Below, in pieces: positions 28,577 through 38,394 of a DNA stretch of 64,000 bases (the stretch's first letter is position 1; each line of letters starts with the position of its first letter). A program made the translations under genes and the position numbers. The notes beneath the pieces were generated by a model that made no database searches, was not told where the DNA came from, and saw only the letters and a program-made list of their open reading frames with translations. The stretch is taken from positions 124,001-188,000 of the forward strand of contig JAUYSK010000024.1 in the NCBI GenBank assembly GCA_030696345.1, written 5' to 3'. The stretch comes from Azonexus sp. Its GTDB lineage: Bacteria; Pseudomonadota; Gammaproteobacteria; Burkholderiales; Rhodocyclaceae.

Positions 28577-29166
28577 AGGACGATAGCTCCCAACAATGCT
28601 GCAACCGCTGCCAGCACAACGAAAGTATCCGTCATCGCCCAGACCGGCAAACTTAACTTCATGGAATCGAGACCACCAGAAACACTTTCATCGGCGGAAA
28701 GCATTTTCCGCCAGGCGCCATTTTCCATAGGTGCCTGAAGATTTTCCAGAACCAACGACAGCCTGACGACCAGCCGGGAGGTTTCCAGCCCAAGCCCCTG
28801 AAGAGGCTGCAACGCCCCCCAAAGTGCGCTAACCAGGCCATCCCGACCGAGACGGCCAAACAGCCAGGCCAGGCAGCCCAACATGAGAATAACTCTGACC
28901 GCCTGCAAATTGGCGTCGGCAATACCTTCATAGGTCGGCGCCCAGGCCATATCCTGAAAAGCCTCCCCTGGCGTGTTGTAGGCAAGGATCAGCCAGAGCG
29001 ACAACAGCAACCAGCGAGCGCGGCGACAATATCCCAGCCAGGAGTGGACAATTTTTGGCAAGGAAATCACGATGGCAAGTACCAGCAGCCCGAGCGCTGA
29101 ATAACCGACGAATTGCACAGCAAGCACAGCCGCCAGCCAGACGATCAAGGCACTAGAAGGATGCAA
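28573..29166 (-). CDS. uncharacterised membrane protein between fimV and truA
   Basis: This is a 197-residue protein with about four to five hydrophobic helices (near residues 6-25, 26-42, 54-68, 92-106 and 177-196). The motif region LETSRLVVRLSLVLENLQAPME (about 128-149) faintly recalls the coupling region of EcfT/CbiQ transporter subunits, but I cannot confirm a relationship. The first possible start (GTG, 29187) lies inside a hairpin that looks like the fimV terminator; a TTG at 29166 preceded by GGGAG is a better candidate and is used here. Downstream overlap with truA implies co-expression. Function unknown. Confidence 0.65.
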   Translation of the reverse strand: MHPSSALIVWLAAVLAVQFVGYSALGLLVLAIVISLPKIVHSWLGYCRRARWLLLSLWLILAYNTPGEAFQDMAWAPTYEGIADANLQAVRVILMLGCLAWLFGRLGRDGLVSALWGALQPLQGLGLETSRLVVRLSLVLENLQAPMENGAWRKMLSADESVSGGLDSMKLSLPVWAMTDTFVVLAAVAALLGAIVL

Positions 29167-29184
29167 TACAGGCTCCCAAAAATG

Positions 29185-29210
29185 CACATAGCCCCTTGCG
29201 GGGCCATGTG
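29185..29210 (-). terminator. probable fimV terminator
   Basis: On the minus strand the stem CACAT-GCCCC / GGGGC-ATGTG with a GCAA-type loop is followed by CATTTTT, 19 bp after the fimV stop. It overlaps the first potential start of the next gene, so it may act as a partial terminator or attenuator for the long downstream operon. Confidence 0.65.
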
Positions 29211-29229
29211 CCGATCACAAGCCTGAATT

Positions 29230-32200
29230 TTACTCGCCTATTCGGCCAAGTATCGTCCGAGCCTCTTCGACGAGATCGACAGAACCCTCGCCAACCACTT
29301 CCTGCAGCAATTCGCGAGCACCTTCAAGATCACCCATTTCCTCATAAGCCTTGGCGAGATCGAGCTTGGTGTTCACTTCTTCCCAATGGGAGTCGTGTGG
29401 CACAGCCTCTTCCGCCAGGTCAACCTGAGCTGGTTCAAGCTGCTCGGCGACAGGTGCGGAAGGCGACGACGCCATAGGCGACGGCGGTGCCGGTGGCTCA
29501 GCACCGAGATCGAGGTTGATTGATCCGATATCAAAGTCCGGATTCATCATCGGCTCGCCGAGGAAGACGGACTCTGTCAGATTGACATCGAATTCGAGTG
29601 AATCTGCATCAGCGACTGCCGTATTCACGACGGTCTGCGTCATCTTCGGACTCTCGAATTCCGCTGGCGCCGGTGATGGCTCCGACGTGTAGGGAGCAAC
29701 CATGTCTTCGTTCATTTCAGCACCGATGACTGAATTGACCACCGTTTGCGTCGAAGAAGCATCCATATCCAAGTCAAAATCGACTATCGGCTCGTCTTCG
29801 GTCAGCACATCCACAGGCGGAGCAACCGGCAATGGTTCGCCGCCGACATAAGTACTGAGCGAAGAATCAATTTCTTCATCGAACGACGAAGGCATCACCA
29901 GCGTACCTTCCGGCGAGAAATCGCGAGCCCCGCTGACCGGCTCGTTCGGCAAAGAAGGCTCGGCAGCATCCATGTCGAAATCAATTGCCAGTTCATCTTC
30001 GACATGCAACTCACCAACAGCAGACTCAGCAACTGGCTCCGCAGGAACATCTCCGCCAAGGTCGAAGTCCAGGGCATCACTGACATCAGCGGTTACCAGC
30101 GTGTCAACGAACGGTTCATCAACCGCTGCTTTCTGATCCGCAATGACTTCAGGCTCTGCCGACGGCGAACCCAGATCAAAATCAAGGCTCATGACATCGA
30201 CTTCAGGCTCTGCCGCCGCGAACTCTTCCACCACCGCACTGGTGTCGGTCGGTTCAGCCAAAACCAGTGTATCGCTTTGGAATTCCGCGACTGGCGCTTC
30301 AATTTCCTTGCTGGAAGCAGTCTCTGCCAGTTGAGCAAATGCGCCCGCCGGCATGGCCAGCGTTGCCTTGTTGGCATTTGCCGGCGTAACAATCATCGTT
30401 GCATCGGGATCAAAGGCCCGGACTGGCGCTGAAGATCCGGAATACAGCGGATTGTTCGGATCAAGCCCGGCACCAAGCGCAGCAACCTTTTCCCATTCGG
30501 CCCCGACGCCACCTGTTTGAGCATACAACTCGCTCGCCAGAGTCTCGAACTGCTTCAGACTGCGACGGTTGGCGTAAATCTCAAGCAGCTTGGCGTGAAT
30601 GGCTGTGCGTTGTGGATCCTTCTGCAGCGCCTCAAGAAGAATTTCTTCAGCTTGAGTATCGCGGCCATAAGCCATGTAAACATCAGCTTCCGCTACCGGA
30701 TCAACTTCATCGGTATCAATCGTTCCCGGCCCTGTCTGGCTGAAATCACCAGTCTGCGGCGGAGTATTGCCGGTATCGACGCTCTGGCCACCAGTCATGC
30801 GAAACACAGAGTTGGGACCAAGACTGGAAGGACCTGGTGCCGTGGTCGTCTCCAGATATGCGCTCTTGCCACGCCGACGTTTGTAGAGAAAATATCCGGC
30901 CAGCAGCGCAAGGATACCGCCACCACCAATCAGAGGTAGCGGGTCGTCAAACAGGCTGGCCTCCGGCTCCGGCTCGGGAACTGGTGCAGGCACTGGTTTA
31001 ATCGGGGCTGGCGGCTTGGGCTCAACAGGTTTCGGTGCTTCGGCCGGTTTCTCGGGCTCGACTGGCTTCACCACCTCTGGCGGTTTCGGTGGCTCGACAA
31101 CTTTGGGCGGCTCAACCGGCTTCGGTGGCTCGACAACCTTGGCAGGCTCAGGCAGCTTTGGCGGTTCAACGACCTTGGGAGGCTCGACAGGCTTCGCCGG
31201 TTCAACCGGCTTGGCTTCAGCCTTCTTGGCAGCCGTTTGCTGTTGAAGTTCGGCAAGCTTCTGATTCTTCATCTCAACGAGTTTCTGCAACTCGTTGACA
31301 TTCTTCTCAAGTATGCTCAGGCGCTCCTGAGCCTCCTTGAGTGCTTTCTCGCGGGCGATTTTTTCTGCTTCACTATCCGCCGCAGCCTTGCTCGCGGCAG
31401 CCCCCTTTGCGGCCATCTCGGTGCGCGAAACCTTGACCTGGTCCTTGGATTGCTCGGCTGGCGCAGCCTTTTCCTCAACCCTGGCGGTGATTTTTCCGGC
31501 ACTCGACTGACTGACAGACTCTTCCTTGGCCGGGGCCTTGGCGGTGGTCGCTGCCAGCTTCTGGCGATAGGCGTTCCAGTCAGCCGCCTGAGTCACGTAG
31601 ACCTTTCTGGCTTCGGCATCAGGAATTTCTTCAACTGCAGCTTTTTCGGGAATACCGAGAATCGCACCGGCTTTCAGGCGATTGACGTTATTGCCGACAA
31701 AGGCTTCGGGATTCTTGCGCAGAAGCCCAACCAGCATTTGTTCAAGTGACACGCCCTCATGCTTGGTTTCAACCGCGATCTTGCGCAGAGTCTCACCCTG
31801 CTGCACAACTCTCGTGCCGGATGAATCAGTTTTCTGAGGCTCAGCAGCTGCCCTGGGTACCGGCGCCGCTACCGGACGCGGTGCAGCCTTGACGGCTGCC
31901 GAGCGATCCGCCTGTACGCTACCACCCTGAACGGTTTCAACAACACGAGCTTCAGCGACTGAACGCACCGGCTGCTTGACCGACATATCTGGCGGATCGA
32001 GCAGGAAAGTGTATTCACGCACCAGGCGTCCGGCTGGCCAGTTCAACTCGACCAGAAAGTCGAGGAAGGGTTCATTGACCGGTTTGGCTGAAGTAACCTT
32101 GACCACGGCCTGCCCGTTGGCGCGCTTTTCGACGACGAATCGCAGATCAAGCAGGGCCGAGGAGAAGTCTATGCCGGCCTGTCGGAATGCATCCTGCGGC

Positions 32201-32403
32201 GCTAGGCGCGCAGTCATTCCGGCCAGCTCGTCGCGGTTGGCACCGAGCTCGAGTTCAGCCCGCAAAGGCTGACCGAGTCCGGACATCACAGTGAGTTTTC
32301 CGAGACCAGCGGCCTCGGCAACCCACGGCGCGAAAGACAAACATGATGCAACCGCAAGTGCGGCTGCACGCTTCTTGAATTTGGAGCAATTCGTTTCGTT
32401 CAC
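29230..32403 (-). CDS. fimV: FimV/TspA family pole-organising protein
   Basis: This is a 1057-residue inner-membrane protein. A signal peptide (AALAVASCLSFAPWVAEAA) and the FimV N-terminal block GLGKLTVMSGLGQPLRAELEL come first, then a LysM-type peptidoglycan-binding domain (about 197-255), a coiled coil (about 345-395), a Pro/Glu/Val-rich tract of PKPVEPPKVVEP-like repeats (about 395-480), one transmembrane helix (about 492-508), and a long acidic cytoplasmic region with a TPR-like C-terminus (LDLAKAYEEMGDLEGARELLQEVV). FimV is a polar hub needed for type IV pilus assembly and twitching. It starts at GTG and has its own upstream spacer after the asd terminator. Confidence 0.9.
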   Translation of the reverse strand: MNETNCSKFKKRAAALAVASCLSFAPWVAEAAGLGKLTVMSGLGQPLRAELELGANRDELAGMTARLAPQDAFRQAGIDFSSALLDLRFVVEKRANGQAVVKVTSAKPVNEPFLDFLVELNWPAGRLVREYTFLLDPPDMSVKQPVRSVAEARVVETVQGGSVQADRSAAVKAAPRPVAAPVPRAAAEPQKTDSSGTRVVQQGETLRKIAVETKHEGVSLEQMLVGLLRKNPEAFVGNNVNRLKAGAILGIPEKAAVEEIPDAEARKVYVTQAADWNAYRQKLAATTAKAPAKEESVSQSSAGKITARVEEKAAPAEQSKDQVKVSRTEMAAKGAAASKAAADSEAEKIAREKALKEAQERLSILEKNVNELQKLVEMKNQKLAELQQQTAAKKAEAKPVEPAKPVEPPKVVEPPKLPEPAKVVEPPKPVEPPKVVEPPKPPEVVKPVEPEKPAEAPKPVEPKPPAPIKPVPAPVPEPEPEASLFDDPLPLIGGGGILALLAGYFLYKRRRGKSAYLETTTAPGPSSLGPNSVFRMTGGQSVDTGNTPPQTGDFSQTGPGTIDTDEVDPVAEADVYMAYGRDTQAEEILLEALQKDPQRTAIHAKLLEIYANRRSLKQFETLASELYAQTGGVGAEWEKVAALGAGLDPNNPLYSGSSAPVRAFDPDATMIVTPANANKATLAMPAGAFAQLAETASSKEIEAPVAEFQSDTLVLAEPTDTSAVVEEFAAAEPEVDVMSLDFDLGSPSAEPEVIADQKAAVDEPFVDTLVTADVSDALDFDLGGDVPAEPVAESAVGELHVEDELAIDFDMDAAEPSLPNEPVSGARDFSPEGTLVMPSSFDEEIDSSLSTYVGGEPLPVAPPVDVLTEDEPIVDFDLDMDASSTQTVVNSVIGAEMNEDMVAPYTSEPSPAPAEFESPKMTQTVVNTAVADADSLEFDVNLTESVFLGEPMMNPDFDIGSINLDLGAEPPAPPSPMASSPSAPVAEQLEPAQVDLAEEAVPHDSHWEEVNTKLDLAKAYEEMGDLEGARELLQEVVGEGSVDLVEEARTILGRIGE

Positions 32404-32512
32404 AGCGAAACCTTGAGCGTCGATTTTGGGACTTTCAAATTAACATCATGTACTTAGCATTGCAAGCTAAACCTGCTTCTCATACATGCCCTTTTTGCAT
32501 AATCCCAACAAA

Positions 32513-32541
32513 GAAAAACCGGGGTCGCAACCCCGGCTTTT
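32513..32541 (-). terminator. intrinsic terminator of asd
   Basis: A perfect GC-rich stem CCGGGGT/ACCCCGG (32519-32536) is flanked by A-rich sequence on the left and TTTT on the right, so on the minus strand it ends with CCGGTTTTTC. It lies 18 bp after the asd stop and can also act on the plus strand. Confidence 0.9.
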
Positions 32542-32558
32542 CCATGAGAATCGCCTGA

Positions 32559-33692
32559 TCAGGCGTCGAGCAGAATGCGCAGCATACGACGCAGAGGCTC
32601 GGCAGCGCCCCACAGCAATTGATCGCCGCAGGTAAAAGCCGCCAAGTATTCTGGGCCCATCGCCATCTTGTGCAAACGGCCGACCGGCACGGTCAAGGTG
32701 CCAGTCACTGCAGCCGGCGTCAGTTCGCGCTCGGAAATTTCGCGATCGTTGGGCACGACCTTGGCCCACGGATTTGCCTTGGCCAGCATGTCGGAAATCT
32801 CGTCAAGCGGAACGTCCTTCTTCAGCTTGATGGTCAGCGCCTGGCTGTGACAACGCATGGCGCCGATACGGACGCACAGACCGTCAATAGGGATAGAACC
32901 AGCCGAGCGGAAAGCCGGCCTGCCGAGAATCTTGTTGCATTCGGCACCGCCCTTCCACTCTTCCTTGGACTGACCGCCCTCAACCGGCACATCGATCCAC
33001 GGAATCAGCGAACCGGCCAGCGGCGTATTGCGGAAGTTCTTTTTCGGGAAGACATCCGAACGAATCGTTTCAGCGACCTTGCGGTCAATGTCGAGAATGG
33101 CCGAAGCAGGATCGGCCAGCAGGTCGGCAACGGACGAATGGATCGCCCCCATCTGGGAAATCAGTTCGCGCATGTTCTGAGCGCCGGCACCGGAAGCGGC
33201 CTGATACGTCATGGACGTGGCCCATTCGATCAGATCGTTCTGGAACAAGCCGCCCAGGCCCATCAGCATCAGGGAAACCGTGCAGTTGCCGCCGATCCAG
33301 TTCTTGCCGCCCTTGGCCAGCGCGTCCTTGATGACATGCATGTTGACCGGATCGAGCACGATCACGGCGTCATCGGCCATGCGTAGTGCCGAGGCAGCGT
33401 CAATCCAGTGACCATTCCAGCCGGCAGCACGCAACTTGGGGAAGACTTCCTTGGTGTAGTCACCGCCCTGGCAGGTAATGATGATTTCGCAAGCCTTCAG
33501 CGCATCAATATTGGAGGCATCCTGCAACGGCAGCGAAGCCTCCTTACCACCCAGCACGGGGGCCCTGCCACCCGCAGCAGAAGTGGAAAAATACACCGGA
33601 TCGATATGGGCGAAATCGCCCTCTTCCACCATGCGCTGCATGAGAACAGAACCAACCATACCGCGCCAACCAACCAGACCAACTTTCTTCAT
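32559..33692 (-). CDS. asd: aspartate-semialdehyde dehydrogenase Asd
   Basis: This is a 377-residue NADPH enzyme reducing aspartyl phosphate, needed for Lys, Met, Thr and diaminopimelate. N-terminal nucleotide loop [12 protein letters not shown] (about residues 6-17), catalytic Cys in [18 protein letters not shown] (about 135), and the substrate segment near [19 protein letters not shown] with the catalytic His (about 280). The length and insertions match the Gram-negative proteobacterial form. About 100 bp separate it from leuB; followed by a strong terminator. Confidence 0.95.
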   Translation of the reverse strand: MKKVGLVGWRGMVGSVLMQRMVEEGDFAHIDPVYFSTSAAGGRAPVLGGKEASLPLQDASNIDALKACEIIITCQGGDYTKEVFPKLRAAGWNGHWIDAASALRMADDAVIVLDPVNMHVIKDALAKGGKNWIGGNCTVSLMLMGLGGLFQNDLIEWATSMTYQAASGAGAQNMRELISQMGAIHSSVADLLADPASAILDIDRKVAETIRSDVFPKKNFRNTPLAGSLIPWIDVPVEGGQSKEEWKGGAECNKILGRPAFRSAGSIPIDGLCVRIGAMRCHSQALTIKLKKDVPLDEISDMLAKANPWAKVVPNDREISERELTPAAVTGTLTVPVGRLHKMAMGPEYLAAFTCGDQLLWGAAEPLRRMLRILLDA

Positions 33693-33794
33693 GTCGTTTC
33701 CTTTATAGCAAGTTGCTTAGAATCGTTTTAGTTGCCTGGGATCAAGGGGCTAGAGATGCTAGCAAAACCACTCGATCCAAATAACTCGATCCTA

Positions 33795-34847
33795 TCAAAG
33801 AGCCGCCAGCACGGCGTCGCCCATTTCCCTGGTACCAACTCTGTTCGTACCCCGTTCGTAGATATCGCCGGTGCGATAGCCTTGCGCCAGAACTTTTTTG
33901 ACCGCTGTTTCGACGCGTAGTGCCTGCTCTTCGAGACCGAAGGTGTAACGCAACATCATCGCAACTGACAGGATGGTCGCCAACGGGTTGGCTATACCCT
34001 GCCCAGCAATATCCGGCGCCGAGCCGTGGGATGGCTCATACAGCCCCTTGTTTTTGTCATCCAGCGAAGCCGACGGCAGCATGCCGATTGAACCAGTCAG
34101 CATCGACGCTTCGTCGGACAGGATGTCGCCGAACATGTTGCCGGTAACCATCACGTCAAACTGCTTCGGCGCCTTGACCAACTGCATCGCGGCATTGTCG
34201 ACCAGCATGTGACTGAGCTCGACATCCGGGTAGTCGTGGGCAATTTCGATCATCACATCGCGCCAGAGCTGGGTGCACTCGAGAACGTTCATCTTGTCGA
34301 CCGAACACAGCGTCTTGTTGCGCTTTTGCGCCGCCTGGAAGGCGACGTGCCCGATCCGCCGGATTTCCGATTCGCTATACACCATGGTGTTGAAACCGAC
34401 GCGTTCGCCATTCTCTTCGCGAACACCGCGCGGCTGGCCAAAATAGATATCGCCAGTCAGTTCGCGAATGATCAGGATATCCAGCCCGGCGACAATTTCC
34501 GGCTTCAGCGTCGAGGCGTTGGCCAGTTCCGGATAAAGAATGGCCGGACGCAGGTTGGCAAACAGGTTGAGATCCTTGCGGATACCCAGCAAACCGCGCT
34601 CCGGGCGCTGTTCGCGGGGCAAGGTATCCCATTGCGGGCCGCCGACGGCGCCAAGCAGCACGGCATCTGCAGCGCGAGCCAGTTTTTGCGTGGCTTCCGG
34701 ATACGGGTTACCGGTCGCGTCAACCGCACCGCCACCCAACAGAGCCTCTTCCATCTCGAACTTGAGATCCAGTGAATTCAGCACACGAACCGCTTGCGCG
34801 GTAATTTCAGGACCAATGCCGTCACCCGGCAGAACGCAGATTTTCAT
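33795..34847 (-). CDS. leuB: 3-isopropylmalate dehydrogenase LeuB
   Basis: This is a 350-residue NAD-dependent beta-decarboxylating dehydrogenase in leucine synthesis. [15 protein letters not shown] opens the protein; the arginine cluster and Tyr ([15 protein letters not shown]), the catalytic Lys ([10 protein letters not shown]) and Asp residues ([15 protein letters not shown]) are all visible, and [20 protein letters not shown] forms the NAD site. A 101-bp spacer separates it from leuD, unlike the tighter leuC-leuD arrangement. Confidence 0.95.
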   Translation of the reverse strand: MKICVLPGDGIGPEITAQAVRVLNSLDLKFEMEEALLGGGAVDATGNPYPEATQKLARAADAVLLGAVGGPQWDTLPREQRPERGLLGIRKDLNLFANLRPAILYPELANASTLKPEIVAGLDILIIRELTGDIYFGQPRGVREENGERVGFNTMVYSESEIRRIGHVAFQAAQKRNKTLCSVDKMNVLECTQLWRDVMIEIAHDYPDVELSHMLVDNAAMQLVKAPKQFDVMVTGNMFGDILSDEASMLTGSIGMLPSASLDDKNKGLYEPSHGSAPDIAGQGIANPLATILSVAMMLRYTFGLEEQALRVETAVKKVLAQGYRTGDIYERGTNRVGTREMGDAVLAAL

Positions 34848-34893
34848 AATTTCAGGATCCAGTGGTTAGAATTCAGGATCAAGCTAAAGCGCC

Positions 34894-34918
34894 GTGAGCA
34901 CGCAATGCATTTGCTCAC
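34894..34918. promoter_or_regulatory. inverted repeat in leuD-leuB spacer
   Basis: A perfect 7-bp inverted repeat GTGAGCA / TGCTCAC with an 11-bp loop sits between leuD and leuB. No T-run follows on either strand, so it is more likely an RNA-processing hairpin or operator than a terminator. Nearby, TTCAGGATC occurs twice (34848-34880). Confidence 0.35.
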
Positions 34919-34948
34919 TAACAGCTCAAGCCCCCTAATAACTAATAA

Positions 34949-35587
34949 CTAAGAAAACAGCCAGGGCTGATTGATCCGGCGCATTTCTTCAAACTCGCGA
35001 ATCTTTTCGGCATGGCGCAGAGTCAAGCCAATATCGTCCCAGCCATTGATCAGACATTCCTTGCGGAAAGCATCAATCTGGAAGGGTACACCGTAGCCAT
35101 CCGGCCGAATCACCGCCTGAGCCTGCAGATCAACGACCAGTTTATATCCCGGCGTTGCTTCAACCTGACGGAACAAGGCTTCCACTTCGGCGGCTGGCAG
35201 CACGATGGGCACAATGCCGTTCTTGTAGCAGTTATTGAAAAAGATGTCAGCAAACGACTCGGCAATGATTGCCTTGAAACCAAAATCAAGCAGCGCCCAA
35301 GGCGCATGTTCGCGCGAACTGCCGCAACCAAAATTGGCGCGAGTCAGCAGCACTTGCGCCCCCTGATAACGCGGCTGATTGAGGACAAAATTCGGGTTTT
35401 TCGGGCGCAGCGAGGAATCCTCACCGGGCTGCCCAATATCCATGTAGCGCCACTCATCAAAGGCATTCGGGCCAAAGCCGGAGCGCTTGATGGATTTCAA
35501 AAACTGTTTCGGAATGATCGCATCGGTATCGACGTTGTTACGGTCGAGGGGTGCCACCAAGCCATCAAGACGGGTAAATTTTTCCAT
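34949..35587 (-). CDS. leuD: 3-isopropylmalate dehydratase small subunit LeuD
   Basis: This is a 212-residue small subunit of isopropylmalate isomerase, beginning [31 protein letters not shown], the canonical N-terminus. [16 protein letters not shown] (about residues 79-94) is the conserved substrate-recognition segment. The in-frame extension to 35671 overlaps the small lipoprotein gene and is rejected. It lies 5 bp after that gene and works with LeuC. Confidence 0.95.
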   Translation of the reverse strand: MEKFTRLDGLVAPLDRNNVDTDAIIPKQFLKSIKRSGFGPNAFDEWRYMDIGQPGEDSSLRPKNPNFVLNQPRYQGAQVLLTRANFGCGSSREHAPWALLDFGFKAIIAESFADIFFNNCYKNGIVPIVLPAAEVEALFRQVEATPGYKLVVDLQAQAVIRPDGYGVPFQIDAFRKECLINGWDDIGLTLRHAEKIREFEEMRRINQPWLFS

Positions 35588-35592
35588 GATTT

Positions 35593-35718
35593 CTACTTTT
35601 TCGATGATGCGCGCCCGATTGCTTCGCCCAGCAGGCGGATGTCCTCGCCCAGACCGCGGAAAGTATTGCATCCGCTAAGCAGGACGCCGGCAAGCAGGAT
35701 GATGGTCAAAGTGCGCAT
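35593..35718 (-). CDS. entericidin A/B-like small lipoprotein
   Basis: This 41-residue gene lies between leuC and leuD. It starts [20 protein letters not shown]: a short basic start, hydrophobic core and lipobox LLSGC with the lipidated Cys at residue 17. The mature 25 residues ([26 protein letters not shown] helix, ending in two Lys) form an amphipathic helix as in entericidins, small lipoproteins of toxin/antidote type in enteric bacteria. The spacing (10 bp after leuC, 5 bp before leuD) means it is transcribed with the leucine genes. Its role here is unknown. Confidence 0.82.
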   Translation of the reverse strand: MRTLTIILLAGVLLSGCNTFRGLGEDIRLLGEAIGRASSKK

Positions 35719-35728
35719 GATTCAGGCC

Positions 35729-37135
35729 TCAGAGAATTTCACGCACATCGGCGAAGTGACCGGCAATCGCAGCCGCAGCAGCCATGGCCGGACTGAGCAG
35801 ATGCGTCCGCCCGCCCGGGCCCTGACGGCCTTCAAAATTGCGGTTGGAGGTCGAAGCACAACGCTCACCCGGTTCCAGACGGTCAGCATTCATGGCCAGA
35901 CACATCGAGCAACCTGGTTCGCGCCATTCAAAACCGGCGGCGACAAAAACCTTGTCCAGCCCTTCAGCTTCGGCCTGACGCTTGACCAGCCCCGAACCCG
36001 GCACCGCGAGCGCCAGTTTGATATTGGCGGCGATGTGCCGGCCATTCAATATTGAAGCGGCTTCGCGCAGATCTTCAATGCGCGAGTTGGTACAGGAACC
36101 GATGAATACCTTGTCGACACTGATCTGCTTGATTGGCGTATTCGGATTCAAACCCATGTATTGCAGGGCGCGCTCCATGCCTTCGCGCTTGACCGGGTCG
36201 GGTTGCTTGGCCGGATCAGGCACAACGGCGTCGATGGCAACGACCATTTCCGGCGACGTTCCCCAGGTCACCTGCGGGCGAATATCTTCGGCCTTGAGCG
36301 TAATGACGTGATCGAACTCCGCCCCCGCATCGGAATGCAGCGTGCGCCAGTAGGCGACTGCCTTTTCCCAGATCTCGCCCTTGGGCGAGAAGGGGCGACC
36401 CTTCAAATAATCAATCGTTTTGTCGTCGACCGCGACAAAGCCCATGCGCGCACCGCCTTCGATGGCCATGTTGCAAAGGGTCATGCGACCTTCCATGCTC
36501 AGACCGCGGATGGCACTGCCGCCAAATTCGATGGCGTAACCGTTACCGCCGGCCGTGCCGATGGTGCCGATGATGGCCAGCGCCACATCCTTGGCGGTGA
36601 CACCCTTGCCGAGCTTGCCGTCGACAGCAATCAGCATGGTCTTCGATTTTTTCTGCAGCAGGCACTGAGTGGCCAGCACATGCTCGACTTCCGAAGTGCC
36701 GATACCATGTGCCAGACAAGCGAAAGCACCGTGCGTCGAGGTATGTGAATCGCCGCAAACCACGGTCATGCCGGGCAGCGTCGCGCCATTTTCCGGGCCG
36801 ACGACATGGACGATGCCCTGCTTCGGATCCTTGAACGGAAAATAGGCCAGCGCGCCGACTTCGCGGATGTTGGCATCCAGCGTCTCGACCTGCTGCCGGG
36901 AAACCGGGTCTTTGATACCCTCTTCCCAATGGTCAGTCGGCGTGTTGTGGTCTGCCGTTGCCACAATGGAAGAAATCCGCCACGGCTTGCGGGCAGCCAG
37001 TTTGAGCCCCTCAAAAGCTTGCGGGCTGGTCACTTCGTGCACGAGGTGACGATCAATATAGAGGAGTGCCGTGCCATCAGCTTCCTGATGGACGACATGG
37101 TTCTCCCAGAGCTTGTCGTAAAGTGTCTTCGACAT
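35729..37135 (-). CDS. leuC: 3-isopropylmalate dehydratase large subunit LeuC
   Basis: This is a 468-residue aconitase-family enzyme. The three [4Fe-4S] ligands are in [14 protein letters not shown] (about residue 347) and GCSMCLAMN (about 407 and 410). [32 protein letters not shown] is the conserved substrate block. The start [11 protein letters not shown] at 37135 is canonical; the start four codons upstream is less usual. Works with LeuD in leucine synthesis. Confidence 0.95.
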   Translation of the reverse strand: MSKTLYDKLWENHVVHQEADGTALLYIDRHLVHEVTSPQAFEGLKLAARKPWRISSIVATADHNTPTDHWEEGIKDPVSRQQVETLDANIREVGALAYFPFKDPKQGIVHVVGPENGATLPGMTVVCGDSHTSTHGAFACLAHGIGTSEVEHVLATQCLLQKKSKTMLIAVDGKLGKGVTAKDVALAIIGTIGTAGGNGYAIEFGGSAIRGLSMEGRMTLCNMAIEGGARMGFVAVDDKTIDYLKGRPFSPKGEIWEKAVAYWRTLHSDAGAEFDHVITLKAEDIRPQVTWGTSPEMVVAIDAVVPDPAKQPDPVKREGMERALQYMGLNPNTPIKQISVDKVFIGSCTNSRIEDLREAASILNGRHIAANIKLALAVPGSGLVKRQAEAEGLDKVFVAAGFEWREPGCSMCLAMNADRLEPGERCASTSNRNFEGRQGPGGRTHLLSPAMAAAAAIAGHFADVREIL

Positions 37136-37180
37136 GGATTGCTTCAATAGGCCGGAAAGCCTTGAATTATGTCACAGGAT

Positions 37181-38353
37181 CTACGGTTTTTGCCTGTGGG
37201 ACGCGTCGACCGTAGCATCCTCCCGGACCCAGCGCCAGACCAGCAAAAGGCCGGCAAATGCAAAGGCCGAACTGAGCGCGAACGTCCAGCCGGCGCCCCA
37301 GTCATCCCAGGTTGCACCGCTGATCAGCGCCCCGAGCAAACCGCCCGCCCCGAACGACAGACTGGAATACAGCGCCTGCCCACGCGCCTGCGCCCTGCCA
37401 GGAAACCAGGCATTAACCGCTGCGATGGAGGAGGCATGGTAAGCACCGAAGGTCAGCCCGTGCATCAGTTGCACCAGAACCATGATGGACACCGACTCGA
37501 CGCCCCAGCCCATCAGCAGAAAGCGCAGGACTGCCGCGGCGAAACAGGCGAGCAGAATGGTGTGCAAGGAGAAGCGACGCGACAATCGAGCCATCAGCAT
37601 GAACACGACAATTTCAGCAACAACACCCAGCGACCACAAAGCGCCGACCTCGGTCTTGCTGTAGCCGTGCCCAGCCAGATGAATTGAATAGAAAACGTAG
37701 AAGGCGCCATGCGCAGCCGACATCGCAAAGCACGCCGCCATCAGGGCCCTGACCTTGGGCTGGCGGAGAATTTCACCAATCGGCAAACCATCGCGTACGT
37801 GTTTGACCAACGGTGCTTCCGGTACCACCGCCGCCAGAACGAGAATGCCGACAAGAATCCCCCAGCACACCCAGAGCACGCCCACGGGTGGTGCCATGTC
37901 CAGCACGGCGCCAGTGCCCATTACCGCGACGATGAAGCCGATTGAGCCCCACAAACGGATGCGGCTATAGCGGCCGCTTTCTTCGCGCAGATGATCGAAG
38001 GTCAGCGTTTCAACCAGCGGTAAGGCCGCACTCCAGAAAAAAGCCAGAACCGCCATCGCCAGCAGCATCGCAGGTAATTTGTCGAGCCAGAAAAAAGCGG
38101 TGAAGCCGGCCAAGGCAATCGCCCCCGCCAGACGAATGATCGCCATTCGATGGCCGAAACGATCGGCCAGCCAGCCCCACAAATTCGGGCCGAACAGACG
38201 CATCAATTGCATCTGCGACATCAGCAGACCGATGTCCCAAGCGGAGAAATTCAGGGATTGGAGATAGAGCCCGAAGTAGGGCGAAAACGCGCCGATGAAG
38301 GCGAAATAGAAAAAGTAATAACCCGAGAGGCGCCAGTATGGCAAAGCGTGCAT
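37181..38353 (-). CDS. MFS transporter, HcaT/MFS_1-like type
   Basis: This is a 390-residue major facilitator with about 12 membrane helices. It starts LPYWRLSGYYFFYFAFIGAFSPYFGLYLQSLNF and has the loop 2-3 motif GWLADRFGHRMAIIR (about 60-74). The start region and length fit the MFS_1-like group that includes HcaT (3-phenylpropionate) and LacY-like permeases; the substrate cannot be told. The ATG lies inside a strong hairpin. It is on the same strand as leuC, 45 bp upstream of it. Confidence 0.82.
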   Translation of the reverse strand: MHALPYWRLSGYYFFYFAFIGAFSPYFGLYLQSLNFSAWDIGLLMSQMQLMRLFGPNLWGWLADRFGHRMAIIRLAGAIALAGFTAFFWLDKLPAMLLAMAVLAFFWSAALPLVETLTFDHLREESGRYSRIRLWGSIGFIVAVMGTGAVLDMAPPVGVLWVCWGILVGILVLAAVVPEAPLVKHVRDGLPIGEILRQPKVRALMAACFAMSAAHGAFYVFYSIHLAGHGYSKTEVGALWSLGVVAEIVVFMLMARLSRRFSLHTILLACFAAAVLRFLLMGWGVESVSIMVLVQLMHGLTFGAYHASSIAAVNAWFPGRAQARGQALYSSLSFGAGGLLGALISGATWDDWGAGWTFALSSAFAFAGLLLVWRWVREDATVDASHRQKP

Positions 38354-38375
38354 CCGGTGATTTTACCGGATGCAC
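38348..38375 (-). promoter_or_regulatory. hairpin enclosing the MFS start codon
   Basis: An 11-bp perfect inverted repeat (arms 38348-38358 and 38365-38375) with a 6-nt loop contains the ATG of the MFS gene in one arm. No T-run follows on the minus strand. The folded mRNA would hide the start codon, so it could limit translation or act as an inefficient terminator of the DUF465 transcript. Confidence 0.5.
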
Positions 38376-38394
38376 CTTCGGGCAAAGGCGCTAT

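Noticed and set aside
31016-31246. Gly/Ser-rich plus-strand frame with tandem repeats in fimV
   Set aside because: It is the antisense image of the Pro/Glu/Val repeat tract of FimV.
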